Part shown: positions 11,801 through 23,882 of the stretch, in pieces | How positions within the stretch are numbered: position 1 is the stretch's first letter | How the letters are laid out: each line of letters opens with the position of its first letter | From: Lycium barbarum | Lineage: Eukaryota > Streptophyta > Magnoliopsida > Solanales > Solanaceae | Direction: 5' to 3' | Assembly (NCBI RefSeq): GCF_019175385.1 | Contig: NC_083344.1 | Location: 24,678,231-24,742,230 of the forward strand | Length of the DNA: 64,000 nucleotides | Notes under the pieces: generated by a model | Seen by the model: only the letters and a program-made list of their open reading frames with translations | What the model was told of the DNA's origin: nothing | Database searches by the model: none | Made by a program: the position numbers and the translations under genes

Positions 11801-13449
11801 ATATCAAACGATGACTCCTCTTTCTGAGGGAGTGTATCTCTGTACTGCATTAGGATGGGATCCTCATATTGTCGCTCTTTTACTTCCGCTACTAGCGATG
11901 AAACTGCTGAATTCTGAATAGTAGCTCTGCTGCTACCTGAGTCCACTACTCGGACTCCTAGGCTAGCTAACTGTTGAAGCTCACGGGCCATCTCTTTCTT
12001 TTCTGGTCGTAAATCACTTAGACTTCCCATCGACCTACGGCTAAAAGCATCAGCCACAACATTTGCCTTTCCGGGGTGGTACAGGATCTCAACATCATAG
12101 TCTTTTAGCAACTCTAGCCATCGTCATTGCCGCAAATTCAACTCTTTCTGCTTGAAGATGTATTGAAGACTCTTATGATCTGTGTAAATATCCACGTGGA
12201 CACCATATAAGTAATGTCTCCATATCTTTAATGCATGGACCACCGCGGCCAATTCTAAGTCATGGGTATGATAATTCTGCTCATGTTTCTGCAATTGCCT
12301 TGAAGCATATGCAATCACTTTGCCATGTTGCATCAACACACAGCCTAGCCCAACACCTGAAGCGTCGCAATACACAACGTATCCTTCCAATCCCTCTGGA
12401 AGTGTCAGAACTGGGGCAGAAGTCAACCGACCCTTTAACTCTTGGAAACTACGTTCAAAAGCATCTGTCCATTGAAACTTGGCTGATTTCTGTGTCAACT
12501 TTATGAGTGGTGCCGAAATAGAGGAAAAACCTTCAACGAATCTCCTGTAATAACCTGCTAAGCCCAGAAAGCTCCGAACCTCTGTAGGAGTTGTGGGTCT
12601 TGGCCAAGTCTTCACGGCCTCAATCTTTTGACTATCCACTCGAATACCATCGGCTGCCACAATATGCCCTAAAAATGCCACTAAGTTCAACCAGAACTCA
12701 CATTTGGAAAACTTTGCAAACAATTCTCGAGTTCGAAGAACTCCAAGGACAATACGCAAATGATCCGCATGTTCTGCTTCGGATCTAGAATACACCAAAA
12801 TATCATCAATGAATACGATTACAAATAAGTCCAGAAAGGACCTGAACACATTATTCATCAAATCCATAAATACCGCTGGCGTATTAGTTAGCCCAAATGA
12901 CATCACCCGAAATTCAAAATGACCATATCTCATTCTGAAGGCTGTCTTAGGGATATCTTTCTCCCTAACTCTCACTTGATGAAACCCGGACCTCAAATCA
13001 ATCTTTGAAAACCATTTGGCGTCTTGCAATTGATCAAACAAGTCATCAATCCTTGGGAGAGGATATTTATTCTTAATCGTTACTTTATTCAATTGCCTAT
13101 AATCAATGCACATTCTCAGGGAGCCATCTTTCTTTCGGACGAACAATACGGGTGCTCCCCACGGGGATGAACTAGGCCTAATGAAGCCTTTATCAAGCAA
13201 GTCCTTCAATTTCTCCTTCAACTCTTTCAATTCTGTGGGTGCCATTCTATATGGAGGAATAGATATAGGTGTGGTGCCTGGCAACACATCAATGGTAAAA
13301 TCAATCTCCCGTTCGGGAGGAAGGCCTGGAAGCTCTTTCGGGAACACATCCGGAAATTCGTTCACTGCGGGAACTAACTGAAGAGTCGGCGATTCGGCTT
13401 CTACATCTTGAACTCGCACTAGATGATAAATACATCCTTTCATGATCAT
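11801..13449 (-). pseudogene. Reverse transcriptase and RNase H of element A (one stop)
   Basis: An open stretch of 441 codons (12124-13449) holds the RT with motif [10 protein letters not shown] and its catalytic Asp, the FIDDILVYS catalytic box, and [11 protein letters not shown] downstream. RNase H follows with [26 protein letters not shown] and TDHKSLQYI. The frame ends at TGA (12124-12126) directly after NLRQ, where the C homologue continues [12 protein letters not shown]. The same frame resumes at 12111 with the end of RNase H. All the visible RT catalytic residues are intact, so the loss is one nonsense change here plus lesions elsewhere. Confidence 0.92.
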
Positions 13450-13499
13450 CTTCCTTGCCTTTAGATAGGAAATAAATCTACCTTTTGGTGATGCCGCAT

Positions 13500-13870
13500 T
13501 CCCTTTCCATTCTAAGACTGGTTCTCCCGGAAACTAGAAACGAACCATCTTCATTCGGCAATCAACATTGGCATAACAAGAAGCCAACCAATCCATGCCC
13601 ATAATAACATCAAAATCTACCATTTCTAGCTCATGCAAATCAATCATGGTATGACGGTCACAAATCGTGACTATACAATCCCTATATACTCGGCTAGCTA
13701 TTACCGATTCACCCACGGGTGTGGACACCTCAAAAGGTTTGATCGACTCCGGCTCGACTATAAATTAACCCGCAATATAAGGAGTAACATATGATAACGT
13801 GGAGCCCGGATCAATCAAAGCATATACATCATGAGAGAATACCGAAAATATACCTGTGACCACGTCAGGA
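13500..13870 (-). pseudogene. Retroviral-type aspartic protease of element A (broken)
   Basis: The active-site motif [12 protein letters not shown] is at about 13805-13840 on the reverse strand, preceded by FSHDVY. After YIAG a TAA at 13765-13767 stops the frame. The flap-to-C-terminal part continues in the same frame ([19 protein letters not shown]) until TAG at 13534-13536, where CAG is expected before FPGEPVLEW. Gag, protease and pol are in one frame, as in most chromoviruses. Confidence 0.85.
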
Positions 13871-15240
13871 GAAGACTCCAGATCTTGGCATCTAGCCAAG
13901 GCATAAATACGGTGCTGAGGGCTGCTAGTACTGGGAGCTCTGCCTCTACCTCTACCATGGCCGACTGGCGCATGTGAAACTGGCCCCGTAGGGCGTACAG
14001 ATGCCGAAGATCCGGCTACCGACCCTGATGGTTGGGTCCTACCTCTACCATGTACTGAGGGGCAATCACGCATAATATGGCCTGGTCGACCACATGAATA
14101 GCAAACATCTGAACCCAATCGGCATTGACCCCAATGCGATTTCCCACACTGGGAACATCGTGGTATAGGTGGCCTTGACTGTCCTAAATCACCTCTAAAC
14201 TGGGACCCCGAATAACTCTGACTCGGCCCGGGATGAGTAGATCTATCAAGGCTCTGGCCTGAAAACTGTGGAGGTGCACTGGTTATAGAATAGCCCGAAT
14301 GTCTAGGGAACTGTTGCCTGTATCCGCCTCTGGACTCACTTACTGGGCCCGAAGATCTGGCCCTCTTGCTATGTCCTCTATCCTGTTCACGTTCACTTCT
14401 CCGTTGCTGTAGGCTTTCCTCTAAGTTCTGAGTATGTGCCTAAATGCGTGTAATATCCATACCGTTCTGAAGGGACGCAGTCAAGCATTTATCCATCAGA
14501 TGGGGCCCTAGGCCCTTTACAAATCGGTATACCCTGTCGCCCATATCTGCTACCATGGCCAAAGCATTCCTAGCCAAAGAGTTAAAACGGAGGCTATACT
14601 CTAGGGCACTCATGCTTTCTTGCCTCAAGTTCAAAAATTTATCGGCCCTAGCCCGCCGAACTTCTGGAGTCATATAATGACGGAGCAAAGCATCAACAAA
14701 CTCTTGCCATACCGGGGGAGGTGCGTTGGCTCCCCGTGAAGCCATCCATACTGTATACCACCAGATCGAGACATCTCTCAATCTATATGACGCTAGTTCC
14801 ACCGACTCGGTGTCTGAAGCATGCATCAATCGTAACGTCCTTAGCATACCATCAATAAATTCCTGAGGATCCTCCTCAGGTTTTGACCCAAAGAATTCCG
14901 GAGGGTTCAAAGTAATGAAATCACGGGCCCTTGCACTAACAGCCCTATCACCATGCCCTGAACTTTGCCTCTGAGCCTGGGCCGCAACCAACTGAGTCAA
15001 CAAATTAATGGCCTCTTTCACATCTTGGCCAGAAGCATTCGGTGGAAGAGCTGGAGGTGCTGGAGCTGGGGCTGAGGCTCCCTCATGCTCCTCAATAATA
15101 GACACTGTCTGGGAGGACTGAAATCGAGCCGCACTCTGGGACACACTTTCATCTACTACCGGTGGCGGTGCTCTTTCAGCCCGCTTTTCTGCCACCGTCT
15201 TGCCCTTTTGGGCTACCGTAGCCTTTTTCTTTTTAGGCAT
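13871..15240 (-). pseudogene. Gag of element A (one nonsense codon)
   Basis: The start is the ATG at 15238-15240, reading MPKKKKATVAQKGK, the same N-terminus style as the intact gag of B. The capsid-like domain follows: FITLNPPEFFGSKPEEDPQE, then SYRLRDVSIWWY, then RRARADKFLNLRQESMSALE. A TAG at 14440-14442 replaces a Gln (CAG in D) in the linker after DITRI. Beyond it the frame stays open to a CCHC knuckle (CYSCGRPGHIMRDC) and a Gly/Arg/Ser-rich stretch. The sequence TATTTCAG ends two bases before the ATG. Confidence 0.88.
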
Positions 15241-15362
15241 CTCTGAAATACACAACGCACGATTAAGGAACAAGAATTTCTTACATCATAGCTCTATCGC
15301 ACGATTCTTATGAAGAAAGAAGGTCATTCATTCCTAAAATGTCCACAACTTCTTGTTTATAA

Positions 15363-15380
15363 GTGTGGCGCGCAACACAC
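15363..15380 (-). promoter_or_regulatory. Leader hairpin with palindromic loop GCGCGC (element A)
   Basis: On the reverse strand: stem GTGTG, loop TT-GCGCGC, stem CACAC. It lies between the primer site and gag. The loop hexamer is self-complementary, so two RNA copies could pair loop to loop. Equivalent hairpins occur in B, C, D and F. Confidence 0.65.
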
Positions 15381-15434
15381 CCATAACCAAGACTCTACTA
15401 GACACGGCTCGTAGACACACCCTAGGACTGAACT

Positions 15435-15446
15435 GCTCTGATACCA
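15435..15446 (-). promoter_or_regulatory. Primer binding site, initiator-Met tRNA (element A)
   Basis: On the reverse strand TGGTATCAGAGC lies four bases downstream of the 5' LTR end (TGACA at 15451). It is complementary to the 3' end of plant initiator tRNA-Met and primes minus-strand synthesis. Confidence 0.92.
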
Positions 15447-15450
15447 CTTT

Positions 15451-17775
15451 TGTCACGACCCGACTCGGGGCCGCGAGGAGCACCCGGTGCTAGCCCACCC
15501 GGCACCCTCTTAGCTTACTCTTATGCTTACATCTAGGTGAGCCACGTAATTAGACATACATTTCCATTCATTCATCAACTAATCCCATTGGACGACAACA
15601 TCTTTAATCATCATAGGCATCTGTGCCACAACAATGTACATGGGCTGACGAGGCCAACAAAATGACATACAAAATATTGGCCGACATGTCTGGACATATC
15701 TAACCATATACACGTGACTACGAGCCTCTAAGAAGATTATAACATATCACATGAGCGGGACAGGACCCCGCTATGCCCATAATTACATACATAAAAGAAT
15801 AAGTACCCAAAAGCTACGGCTCCGAAAGAAATGGAGCTCTGCTATGCAATCTCTGAATAAGCAGATATGGATCAAGTCTGTCTCCCTGTGCACCTGCGGG
15901 TATGACGCAGCGTCCACAACAAAAGGACGTCAGTACGAAGAATGTACTGAGTATGTAAAGCATGATCAACATCGATATATAAGCAAAATGAACAACATAT
16001 GAAATAGCATAGGAGGGGAGACAATAATATCATCGTCATAGTAGTTACCTGCCTTTCGTAGGACTTTCCATTTTTTTCATACGTATTAGTACACCTACGT
16101 CATCATCCGTATTCTATAATAGTGCTCGTACCATACTTGTGCTCATATTCGTATACATGTGCTTATTCGTATTCTTAAACATAGTCTTATCACATTCATA
16201 TTCATATTATATACATAGTCATTTCATAGACATAGCATTTACATAGCATACCCGACCTCATAGGATCGGTGTTTCATACATACTTGGCCAACCAAGGCTC
16301 AAGGTTACTCATACCTGGCCCTACCAAGGCTTCAGGGTTATCCATACCATCTGCAGAGGTGTGCGCGGGTTTCGTAATCATATACATACTTTATACATAT
16401 TCATATACATATATCCTACCCGGCGTTATAAGCTTAGGGTGTCATTATAGCCCTTCATAGGCACATGTAAGTATAATAGCCCGTAGGCACCTTTAGCATC
16501 ATTATTATTATAATCGTCATCACTATCATCATCATTTTCGCTACATCTATATCTTATGCTTACTCGTCATATGGGGTGCGTAGTACAATCGTAGCACATA
16601 TCGAGGATCGTGAGCTTATGAGCTCGGAGTGTCAATCATTTTAATACAACATACTCATATAGAGGATTTAAGAGTTTGGCCAAGGAACCATGCCTTATGA
16701 AAGAAGGGTTAGCCTTACATACCTTTTCGTCGGACTATTCTACACTTGCGCACTTCCTTCCAATGCTAGCGTCTATACCTTCAATAATATCATAACAATG
16801 GCCATTAGTCATTCATGTTATCCACATTATTTAGATTCCTTAATTTGCCTCTAATTCACCCATATTCATGGTCATAACATCCAACTTCGTCCATTCATCT
16901 AAAGTGTCTAGTTCATGATCTTAGTACCATTTATAATGCATTCATATCACAACACAACAACATTCATGATTCAATTCAAACTATTCCTCAAAATGTCACT
17001 ATTCATCATTCATGACCTACTTGACCATATTTTCTACAATCCATGTATTTAAACTTTTCAATACCTTAAACATCATGTAAAAATCATGAATCTTACCTTA
17101 GAAGTTGTAGGAACAAGCTTTGGTTAATAATACTCCACTTTGAGCAAAACCTTAGTTTTTCTCCATTTGGATTTCTTGACCTAGATGATCTTTGATGATG
17201 TTCTTACTCTTGATTCACCTTGTTTTCTGTTGTTGATCCTCAAATATCCTTGAAAACTTGTATAATAAATGTAGAGAGAGGTTTTAGAGAGAAGTGGTGA
17301 AATGTTGTAATGAAATAAAACAAGTGTTGGTCCCTTTATTTAATGACTTGCAAAAATCTGTGTTGGGTGAACAGTGGTCGTCTATGGAGGTTTACGGTCC
17401 GTATTCCATTTTGTGGACCGTCCCTCGTGGTCATCTTTAACCATAACAGAACCAGAAAACTCAGGCTGCCAACATGGTGATTTACGACCATGGTTTACGG
17501 GTCGTAAAACACTTTACGGTCCGTCCTCCTAGTCGTATTTTACCACTTCTCAACTGGGCAGATAGTTGAAACCTTGCATGGTAATTTACGACTGCCAGTT
17601 TACGGATCGTATACCAGTTTACGGTCCGTATTTGCACTTTACGACCACTGGGCAGATTTCAAATCTGCAACTTTTCGTATTTCTTAGACTTCTCATTCTA
17701 ATCGTCCACATCCATTTGCATGCATTACTAGTCCATTTACTTTCGTTCCAACAGGAAATTTTCCGAGGTGTAACA
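15451..17775 (-). repeat. 5' LTR of element A
   Basis: This is the complete 2325-bp LTR, from TGTTACACC at 17775 to TGTCACGACC (reverse of the end) at 15451, flanked outside by CCACT. It keeps the palindrome cluster lost from the 3' LTR: TTTACGGTCC / GGACCGT-type motifs at 17390-17640. The conserved core hairpin is at about 15895-15962. Confidence 0.92.
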
Positions 17776-18458
17776 CCACTAGTAGGCGGCATATGAGGAT
17801 TACCCGGATGCGGGTAACGATACAGATTATGATGTGATGAGGTATATGACGACGTACGTGATGATGTATGGGATGTAATAACATGGGTACTATGATTGTG
17901 TAAAATGTGAAATATGATAATAATACGATTGCCTATGACATGTGTGCAGGTTATATCTTTGTCCCATGACTCATGATCTTTCTATTCTGTTTGCTTGTTT
18001 CATTCCTGCCTTACATACTCAGTACAATATTCGTACTGACGTCCTTTTTCTATGGACGTTGTGTTCATGCCCACAGGTAGACAGGGAGGAGATTTTGCTC
18101 CGGATCCTTAGAGGCTGCTTGCTGATTGGAAGCCCTCCATTGTCCCGGAGGTGCCTATGATAATTATTTTGTGTACAGTTGTAGGTGTCATCTCTTAGAG
18201 GCTCGTAGATACTCGACGTGGGTCGTGTGGTTTCATGGCATGGTTATTATGTATATATATGTATATGTGTATATTATTTTGCTAGCCTAAGGGCTCGTAT
18301 GTATAAAAGCATTTCGTTTCTAAATAAAAGTGGATTTTATTATAAATTAAGCATGAATCGGATAAATGATTGCTAAATAAGCTAAATAAGTGATGGCACA
18401 AGCGGTGCTCGGTGGTTAGCCCCGGGTACCCGTCACGGCCCCTAGCTGGGTCGTGACA
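17776..18458 (+). repeat. LTR E, second part
   Basis: The first five bases, CCACT, are the duplicate made by element A. The rest holds the conserved core (CCTTACATACTCAGTACA, then ACGTCC...GGACGT at 18009-18085) and the LTR end CTAGCTGGGTCGTGACA at 18458. No primer site follows. Instead the reverse LTR of C begins, sharing TGACA at 18454-18458. Confidence 0.7.
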
Positions 18459-20007
18459 ACCCCGAACCATGGCCTGGGCGAAACACGGCACTCGGTGCCT
18501 TACTGCATTTGACCGAGCAAATCACATGACTTGCTGAATCATCATGAGGCATAACATGAGCGGAAATATAATGTGAGAACATGATGGGCTTTTAAGAACA
18601 CACATGAAGTCATAAAAATTAATAAAATACTCGTTATAACATGAATGCGGAAATAACATGAGTTGAGCAAAAGATGGCTAAACACCTTGCATGTTAAAAT
18701 AACTAAACTTACTAGTCTATGAAACCTCTAATCATGAGTCTTGACTGGAAAGAGAACTTGCTAGGACAAGGCCCCCAACATACCTTTAAATGCATAACTA
18801 ATAAAGATAACTGACTAAAATCCCTAATGCGATGGGGCTCACCAATAAGCTGATACGAGCGAATCTTACTGAGCAGATGTGGCGTCTTGTAAATCCGTAC
18901 CTGCATCGTGAAATGCAGGCCCCCTGGCAATAAAAGGGGACGTCAGCACATTGAATGTACTGGTATGTAAAGCAACTGAACGAAATAACATGGGACATGG
19001 ATATAACATAATAGAGACTGAATTGAAACATGATCATGAACATAAGTACATATACATATATAACATGTGTAAAGTATCGTGAGTAGCGAGAGCAGTAAAT
19101 ATAACTGACAACATGGTCTGGTACTTGCGTCTTACCAGCAGAACACTCATACCTTGCAAGGGACGTGATATTTAATAATATTATGAAAGGATCCAGTCAT
19201 TATGAGAGATCATCCTAAGCATGGGTGGAGCGATCCTCATCCTACGGTGGCTACGTAGTTTCAGGCTGCTTGAAGCCTTCTCGGTAATTAATGCAACTCC
19301 CAAAAACATGAACATGGAAAATAAGTGGCACTTGCTACCCATGGCTTTTCATGAATCATAACTTGCATGTACATGGATATCATTCGTATTATTCTTGCAT
19401 GAACTTATAAAACATATATAGATTTTATTGAAAATATCATAATAGTTCATAAACTTGCATGTAAGAACCCATGGAATGCAAGGTATGGGTTTTCATGGAT
19501 TACAGACAGATTCTCAATAATCATAATGATGAATCAAGAACACAATAAAGAATTTATAACAATTTAATACATAATATAACATGGGGCATGGACGTAGGGT
19601 TATCATGAACATGGTTAAAAACCCTAGTTTTCATAAAGCTTCATACTTTATGGAAGAAGAAGCGTAGGGAAGAACAATGATGTTCCCACGCGTAGATAGC
19701 AATCCTACATACCTGGTAATGCTCCAAGTTTGAAATAAAAATCTGAACTTGGAAGAAGAATTCCAAGGTTTAAGTCTTGAGTCCTTTAAATGGGTTTTCT
19801 TGAAAACCCTATGTTAAGAACAATGATAGATTATGAGAACATATGTTAGAATTGATTTGGAAGGACTTGGATTGACTTACCTTGATGTTTTGAATTGTTG
19901 GGAGAAGAAAAGCTTCGTTCTAGGGTTTAGGGACTTGTAAAAATAAAATTAGAACTGAAATCAGGTATTAATAGTTTCTAATGCGAAGTGGGAAATACGG
20001 ACCAAAA
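18454..20007 (-). repeat. Element C 3' LTR, first part (split by element D)
   Basis: TGACAACCCCGAACCATGGCC corresponds to TGTCACGCCTCGAACCATGG at 33348 in the right-hand LTR of C. The two LTRs are colinear from there. Element D interrupts at 20007, after CAAAA. The conserved core hairpin is around 18898-18972. Confidence 0.85.
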
Positions 20008-22403
20008 TGTCACGACCCAGCTAGGGGCAGCGACGGGTACCCGGAGCAATTACCGAGCACCGCTCACTCTACTACTTATCTTGCTCATTTAATACTCTTT
20101 TATCAATCTTACATACCAATTGTAGGAAAATCATATTTAATCAAAACATAAATACTTTATATACATTTGCCTCTCGGTCATCAAAATAATATACATACAT
20201 ATGAAAACATCTTGTGAGACCATCTAACCCACACTGCGTATCTACGAGCCTCTACTAACATAATGAATACATAGACGGAACAAGACTCCGTCATGCCCAA
20301 AATATGCATATATGAATGTACATCAAAAGAATAGCCATAAGCACCTCCGAACAATGGAGTGCTAGCTATCAGCTGACAGCTACTGAGGATCTGGGCCAAG
20401 CTCTCCTCCCTGTCTACCTGTGGGCATGAACATAGCGTCCGAAGAAAGGACGTCAGTATAAATATTGTACCGATTATGAGAGGCATACATAATGAAAGGA
20501 GACACCAATGATATGGGAATAACATCAACATGAGACATCTGAATCTGACTGATAATCATAAATGAAGTAATGCATGCTGTCTTACTCATACTCATCATCA
20601 TAACATGTATGCATCATATGCAAGCTGCCCGTCCATGTCGGAACGGTGTGATAATCAATAACATTAGCCCGCGTCCAGGCCTCCCGCGTCCGGGGTACCA
20701 TCTCATGCCACCCACTAGTGGTGTCTGCCCACGCCCGTAGGTCGTGGTGTATCCGTATCGCCACCCGCCGAAGCGGAGTCTGCCCGGCCAACTAGGCCCA
20801 GTGTGAAATGCTCATGACATGCTCAATGTAAATACTCATAGTAATATGCTTATCATAAAATACTTATCTTATCATAATGTGTATATAAGACTCATGATCA
20901 ACTTTACTCTATCGGGGTGACGTAAGGTCGTGATCCCCTGATTACATTATAGAACCATCATGGACATTCTGTCTCACCTTGAAAGGACAAGTACATAAGG
21001 TGAGTGCAGGCAAGGAATAACATCATCATCATTCTAGTGTCATCATATCGTATAACTTATCTCATATAGACATTCATAGGCATAAGCTTTTAACTTCTTA
21101 GAATGTAAGAATTCATGAAAGGAATAGGGATTCAAGCTAAAAGATTCGTGCCATTAGAAAGAAGAACTAGCCTCACATACCTTGGTCGTTTAGCTAAGAC
21201 ATTGCTCACTTGTTCTCCGTCGATATCACATCGTTACCTTCATAAGAGAATTCGTATCAACATTAGTAGCTAGCTATAAGAACGCGTCGCTAATTCTAGG
21301 AGAAGTCGGACAACACTTCCTTCGCTCATACCACTTTTCCCACGTTCTATATCAACAACCAATATTCATAATATTATTCGCAATATCATAATCGACAATC
21401 GTCATTTACGTACATTTGGCAAAATCCATCATTTTCCTCCAATTTTCCCTTATTTCTACTTCTAGCTCATCCTTGCGTTTTCATGCATTTAATGCTTGTT
21501 TCATGATATAAACATCATTTATAACGTATTAGTACTCACAACACTTCAATATTCATAGTTCAATTCCACTATCATTCATTTATGTCACTATTCACTCAAT
21601 AATGACTCATTTCTATGTTCTTCTACATTTCAAGTGTCTAAGCTTTCCAATACTTCAAACAACATGGAATAATCATGAAACTTACCTTGGATGATGGTTG
21701 AACAATCCTTAAGTTGAAACACTTCAATTAGCCAAAACCCTAGTTTCACCTTCTTGGGAATTTCTTGACTTAGAATATCCTTTGATGTGTTCTTACACTT
21801 ATTTTTATGAATTTGGTGTTGTTGGTCTTGATGTTCTTTTGATTCTTTGGGATTTCTATAGATGAAGTATGTGGAGAGGTCTAGAAGTTTCTTGAGTTGG
21901 TTGAATGAATAATGAGTTGAAATGAGGCTTAAGTCCCTTTTAAAAATCACAAATCTGATCTTTAATGAATTCTTGTCGGGATGACAGTGGTCGTAAATTG
22001 CAGTTTACGAACCGTATTGTGGTTTACGGTCCGTCCTCCATGGTCGTTTTTAATCATCCCAGAAACAGAAAGTTTGACTGGGGATTATGGCAATTTACGG
22101 CTGAGGTTTACGGTCCGTAAACCAGTTTACGGGCCGTCCTCCAAGTCGTATTTAACTATTTTCACAATTTACAGAAAGTTGAGATTTTTGACAAGCTGGA
22201 GGACGACTGCACTATACGGTCCGTAAATCACTTTACGGGCCGTATAGTGCCATATACGACCACTGGGCTAAAAAAATTTCCGTCACTTTCTTATTTCCAA
22301 AAATTCTTAATTAGCCATTCCCGACTTAACAAAACATCATACACTCAAACTTTTCATCATTCCATTCATCATACAAGTACGGAGAAATTTCCGAGGTGTA
22401 ACA
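20008..22403 (-). repeat. 3' LTR of element D
   Basis: It is 2396 bp, from TGTTACACCTCGG at 22403 to TGTCACGACC (reverse of the end) at 20008. It contains TACGGTCCGTA palindromes at 22005-22255 and the conserved core at about 20400-20495. It differs from the 5' LTR at scattered bases and small indels. Confidence 0.9.
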
Positions 22404-22440
22404 TTCTTCCCCCCTTTTGGAACATTCGTCCTCGAATGTT
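22404..22440 (-). promoter_or_regulatory. Polypurine tract and preceding inverted repeat (element D)
   Basis: On the reverse strand AACATTCGAGGACGAATGTT (22421-22440) is a perfect 8-bp inverted repeat with an AGGA loop. It is followed by CCAAAAGGGGGGAAGAA and the LTR start. Confidence 0.85.
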
Positions 22441-23882
22441 GACACTTGGGAACCTGTTTTCAACTCTTGGAAGTTATGCTCACAGGCATCACTCCATTGG
22501 AATTTAGCCGACTTCTGGGTTAACTTTGTCAATGAGGCTGAAATAGATGAGAAGCCCTCTACAAATCTTCTATAGTATCCTGCTAACCCAAGGAAACTAC
22601 GAACTTCTGTAGGCGTCGTCGGTCTTGGCCTGGTCTTCACAGCTTCTATTTTCTGAGTGTCAACTCGAACACCATTATCTGAAATAATATGACCCAGGAA
22701 TGCAACAGAATTAAGCCAAAACTCGCACTTTGAAAACTTTGCATACAATTCCCGATCTCGAAGAACGCCAAGAACAATTCTTAGATGATCTGCATGTTCT
22801 GATTCTGTGCGAGAATATACCAGGATATCGTCGATGAACACTATCACAAAAAGGTCCAAGAACGGCCTGAACACATTATTCATTAAATTCATGAACACTG
22901 CCGGGGCATTCGTCAACCCGAATGACATTACTCGAAACTCGTAGTGACCATATCTTGTCCTGAAGGCAGTCTTGGGAATATCTGTTTCCCTAATTCTCAC
23001 CTGATGATAACCCGATCTCAGATATATCTTGGAGAACCATTTAGCGCCCTGTAATTGATCAAACAAATCGTCGATTCTGGGAAGAGGGTATTTATTCTTT
23101 ATTGTCACCTTGTTCAACTGCCTGTAGTCGATGCACATTCGTAGCGATCCGTCTTTCTTCTTTACGAACAGGACTGGTGCTCCCCACGGCGAAGAACTAG
23201 GCCTTATAAACCCCTTCTCTAAATCTTTTAGATGTGCTTTTAGCACTTTCAGTTCTGCTGGAGCCATTCGATAAGGAGGAATAGAAATAGGCTCGGTGTT
23301 TGGCAATACATCAATGGCGAAATCAATCTCCCTTTCTGGAGGAAGGCCTGGTAACACGTCGGGAAACACATCTGGGAATTCATTCACTACCGGGACAGAC
23401 TGGAAAGTTGGTACTTCCGCTTCTGTGTCATGAACCCGAACTAGATGACAAATATAACCCTTGGCTATCATCTTTCTCGCCTTAAGGTAGGAAATAAACC
23501 TACCCTTTAGGGAAACCGTATTACCCTTCCACTCAAGTATGGGCACTCCCGGAAATTGGAATCGAACTACCTTTGTCCGGCAACAAACATTAGCATAGCA
23601 CGATGCCAACCAGTCCATACCCATAATTACGTCAAAATCTATCATCTCAAGTTCAATCAAATCAGCCCTTGTCTGACGATCACATATAATGACTACACAG
23701 TTCTTATATATTTGCCTCGCTATTACAGGATCACCAACCGGAGTGAATACCTCGAAAGGTTTAATCGGCTCAGGTCTCACCCCAACACAACCAGCGATAT
23801 ACGGAGTAATATATGAGAAGGTAGAACCCGGATCAATCAGAGCATATACGTCACGGGAAAATATAGTCAAGGTACCTGTGAC
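22441..23882 (-). pseudogene. Protease and truncated reverse transcriptase of element D
   Basis: This is the pol part of a 683-codon open frame (22326-24377). Protease shows [15 protein letters not shown] and [14 protein letters not shown] shows FIDDILVYS and [11 protein letters not shown]. The first catalytic Asp of RT, in the [10 protein letters not shown] motif, is a Tyr here (codon at 23022-23024), which would inactivate the enzyme. The frame then runs from QELK at the start of RNase H straight into unrelated sequence from the 3' end of the element and ends in the LTR. RNase H and integrase are absent. Confidence 0.9.

Larger units (their letters stand above)
8253..17775 (-). mobile_element. 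Element A: full-length Tekay/Del-type chromovirus, coding capacity lost
   Basis: This is a complete Ty3/gypsy element on the reverse strand. It has 5' LTR 15451-17775, initiator-Met primer site, leader, gag, protease, reverse transcriptase, RNase H, integrase with a C-terminal chromodomain-like tail, polypurine tract and 3' LTR 8253-10225. It is flanked by a perfect 5-bp duplication CCACT at 8248-8252 and 17776-17780. Gag-pol is interrupted by at least five stop codons and one frameshift, so it is not autonomous now. Gene order PR-RT-RH-IN plus the tail places it among chromoviruses. It inserted into LTR E. Confidence 0.93.

Noticed and set aside
22247..22507. Forward ORFs overlapping reverse-strand elements (e.g. 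22247-22507, 27402-27641, 12231-12506)
   Set aside because: They are antisense to LTR or pol sequence and show no domain.
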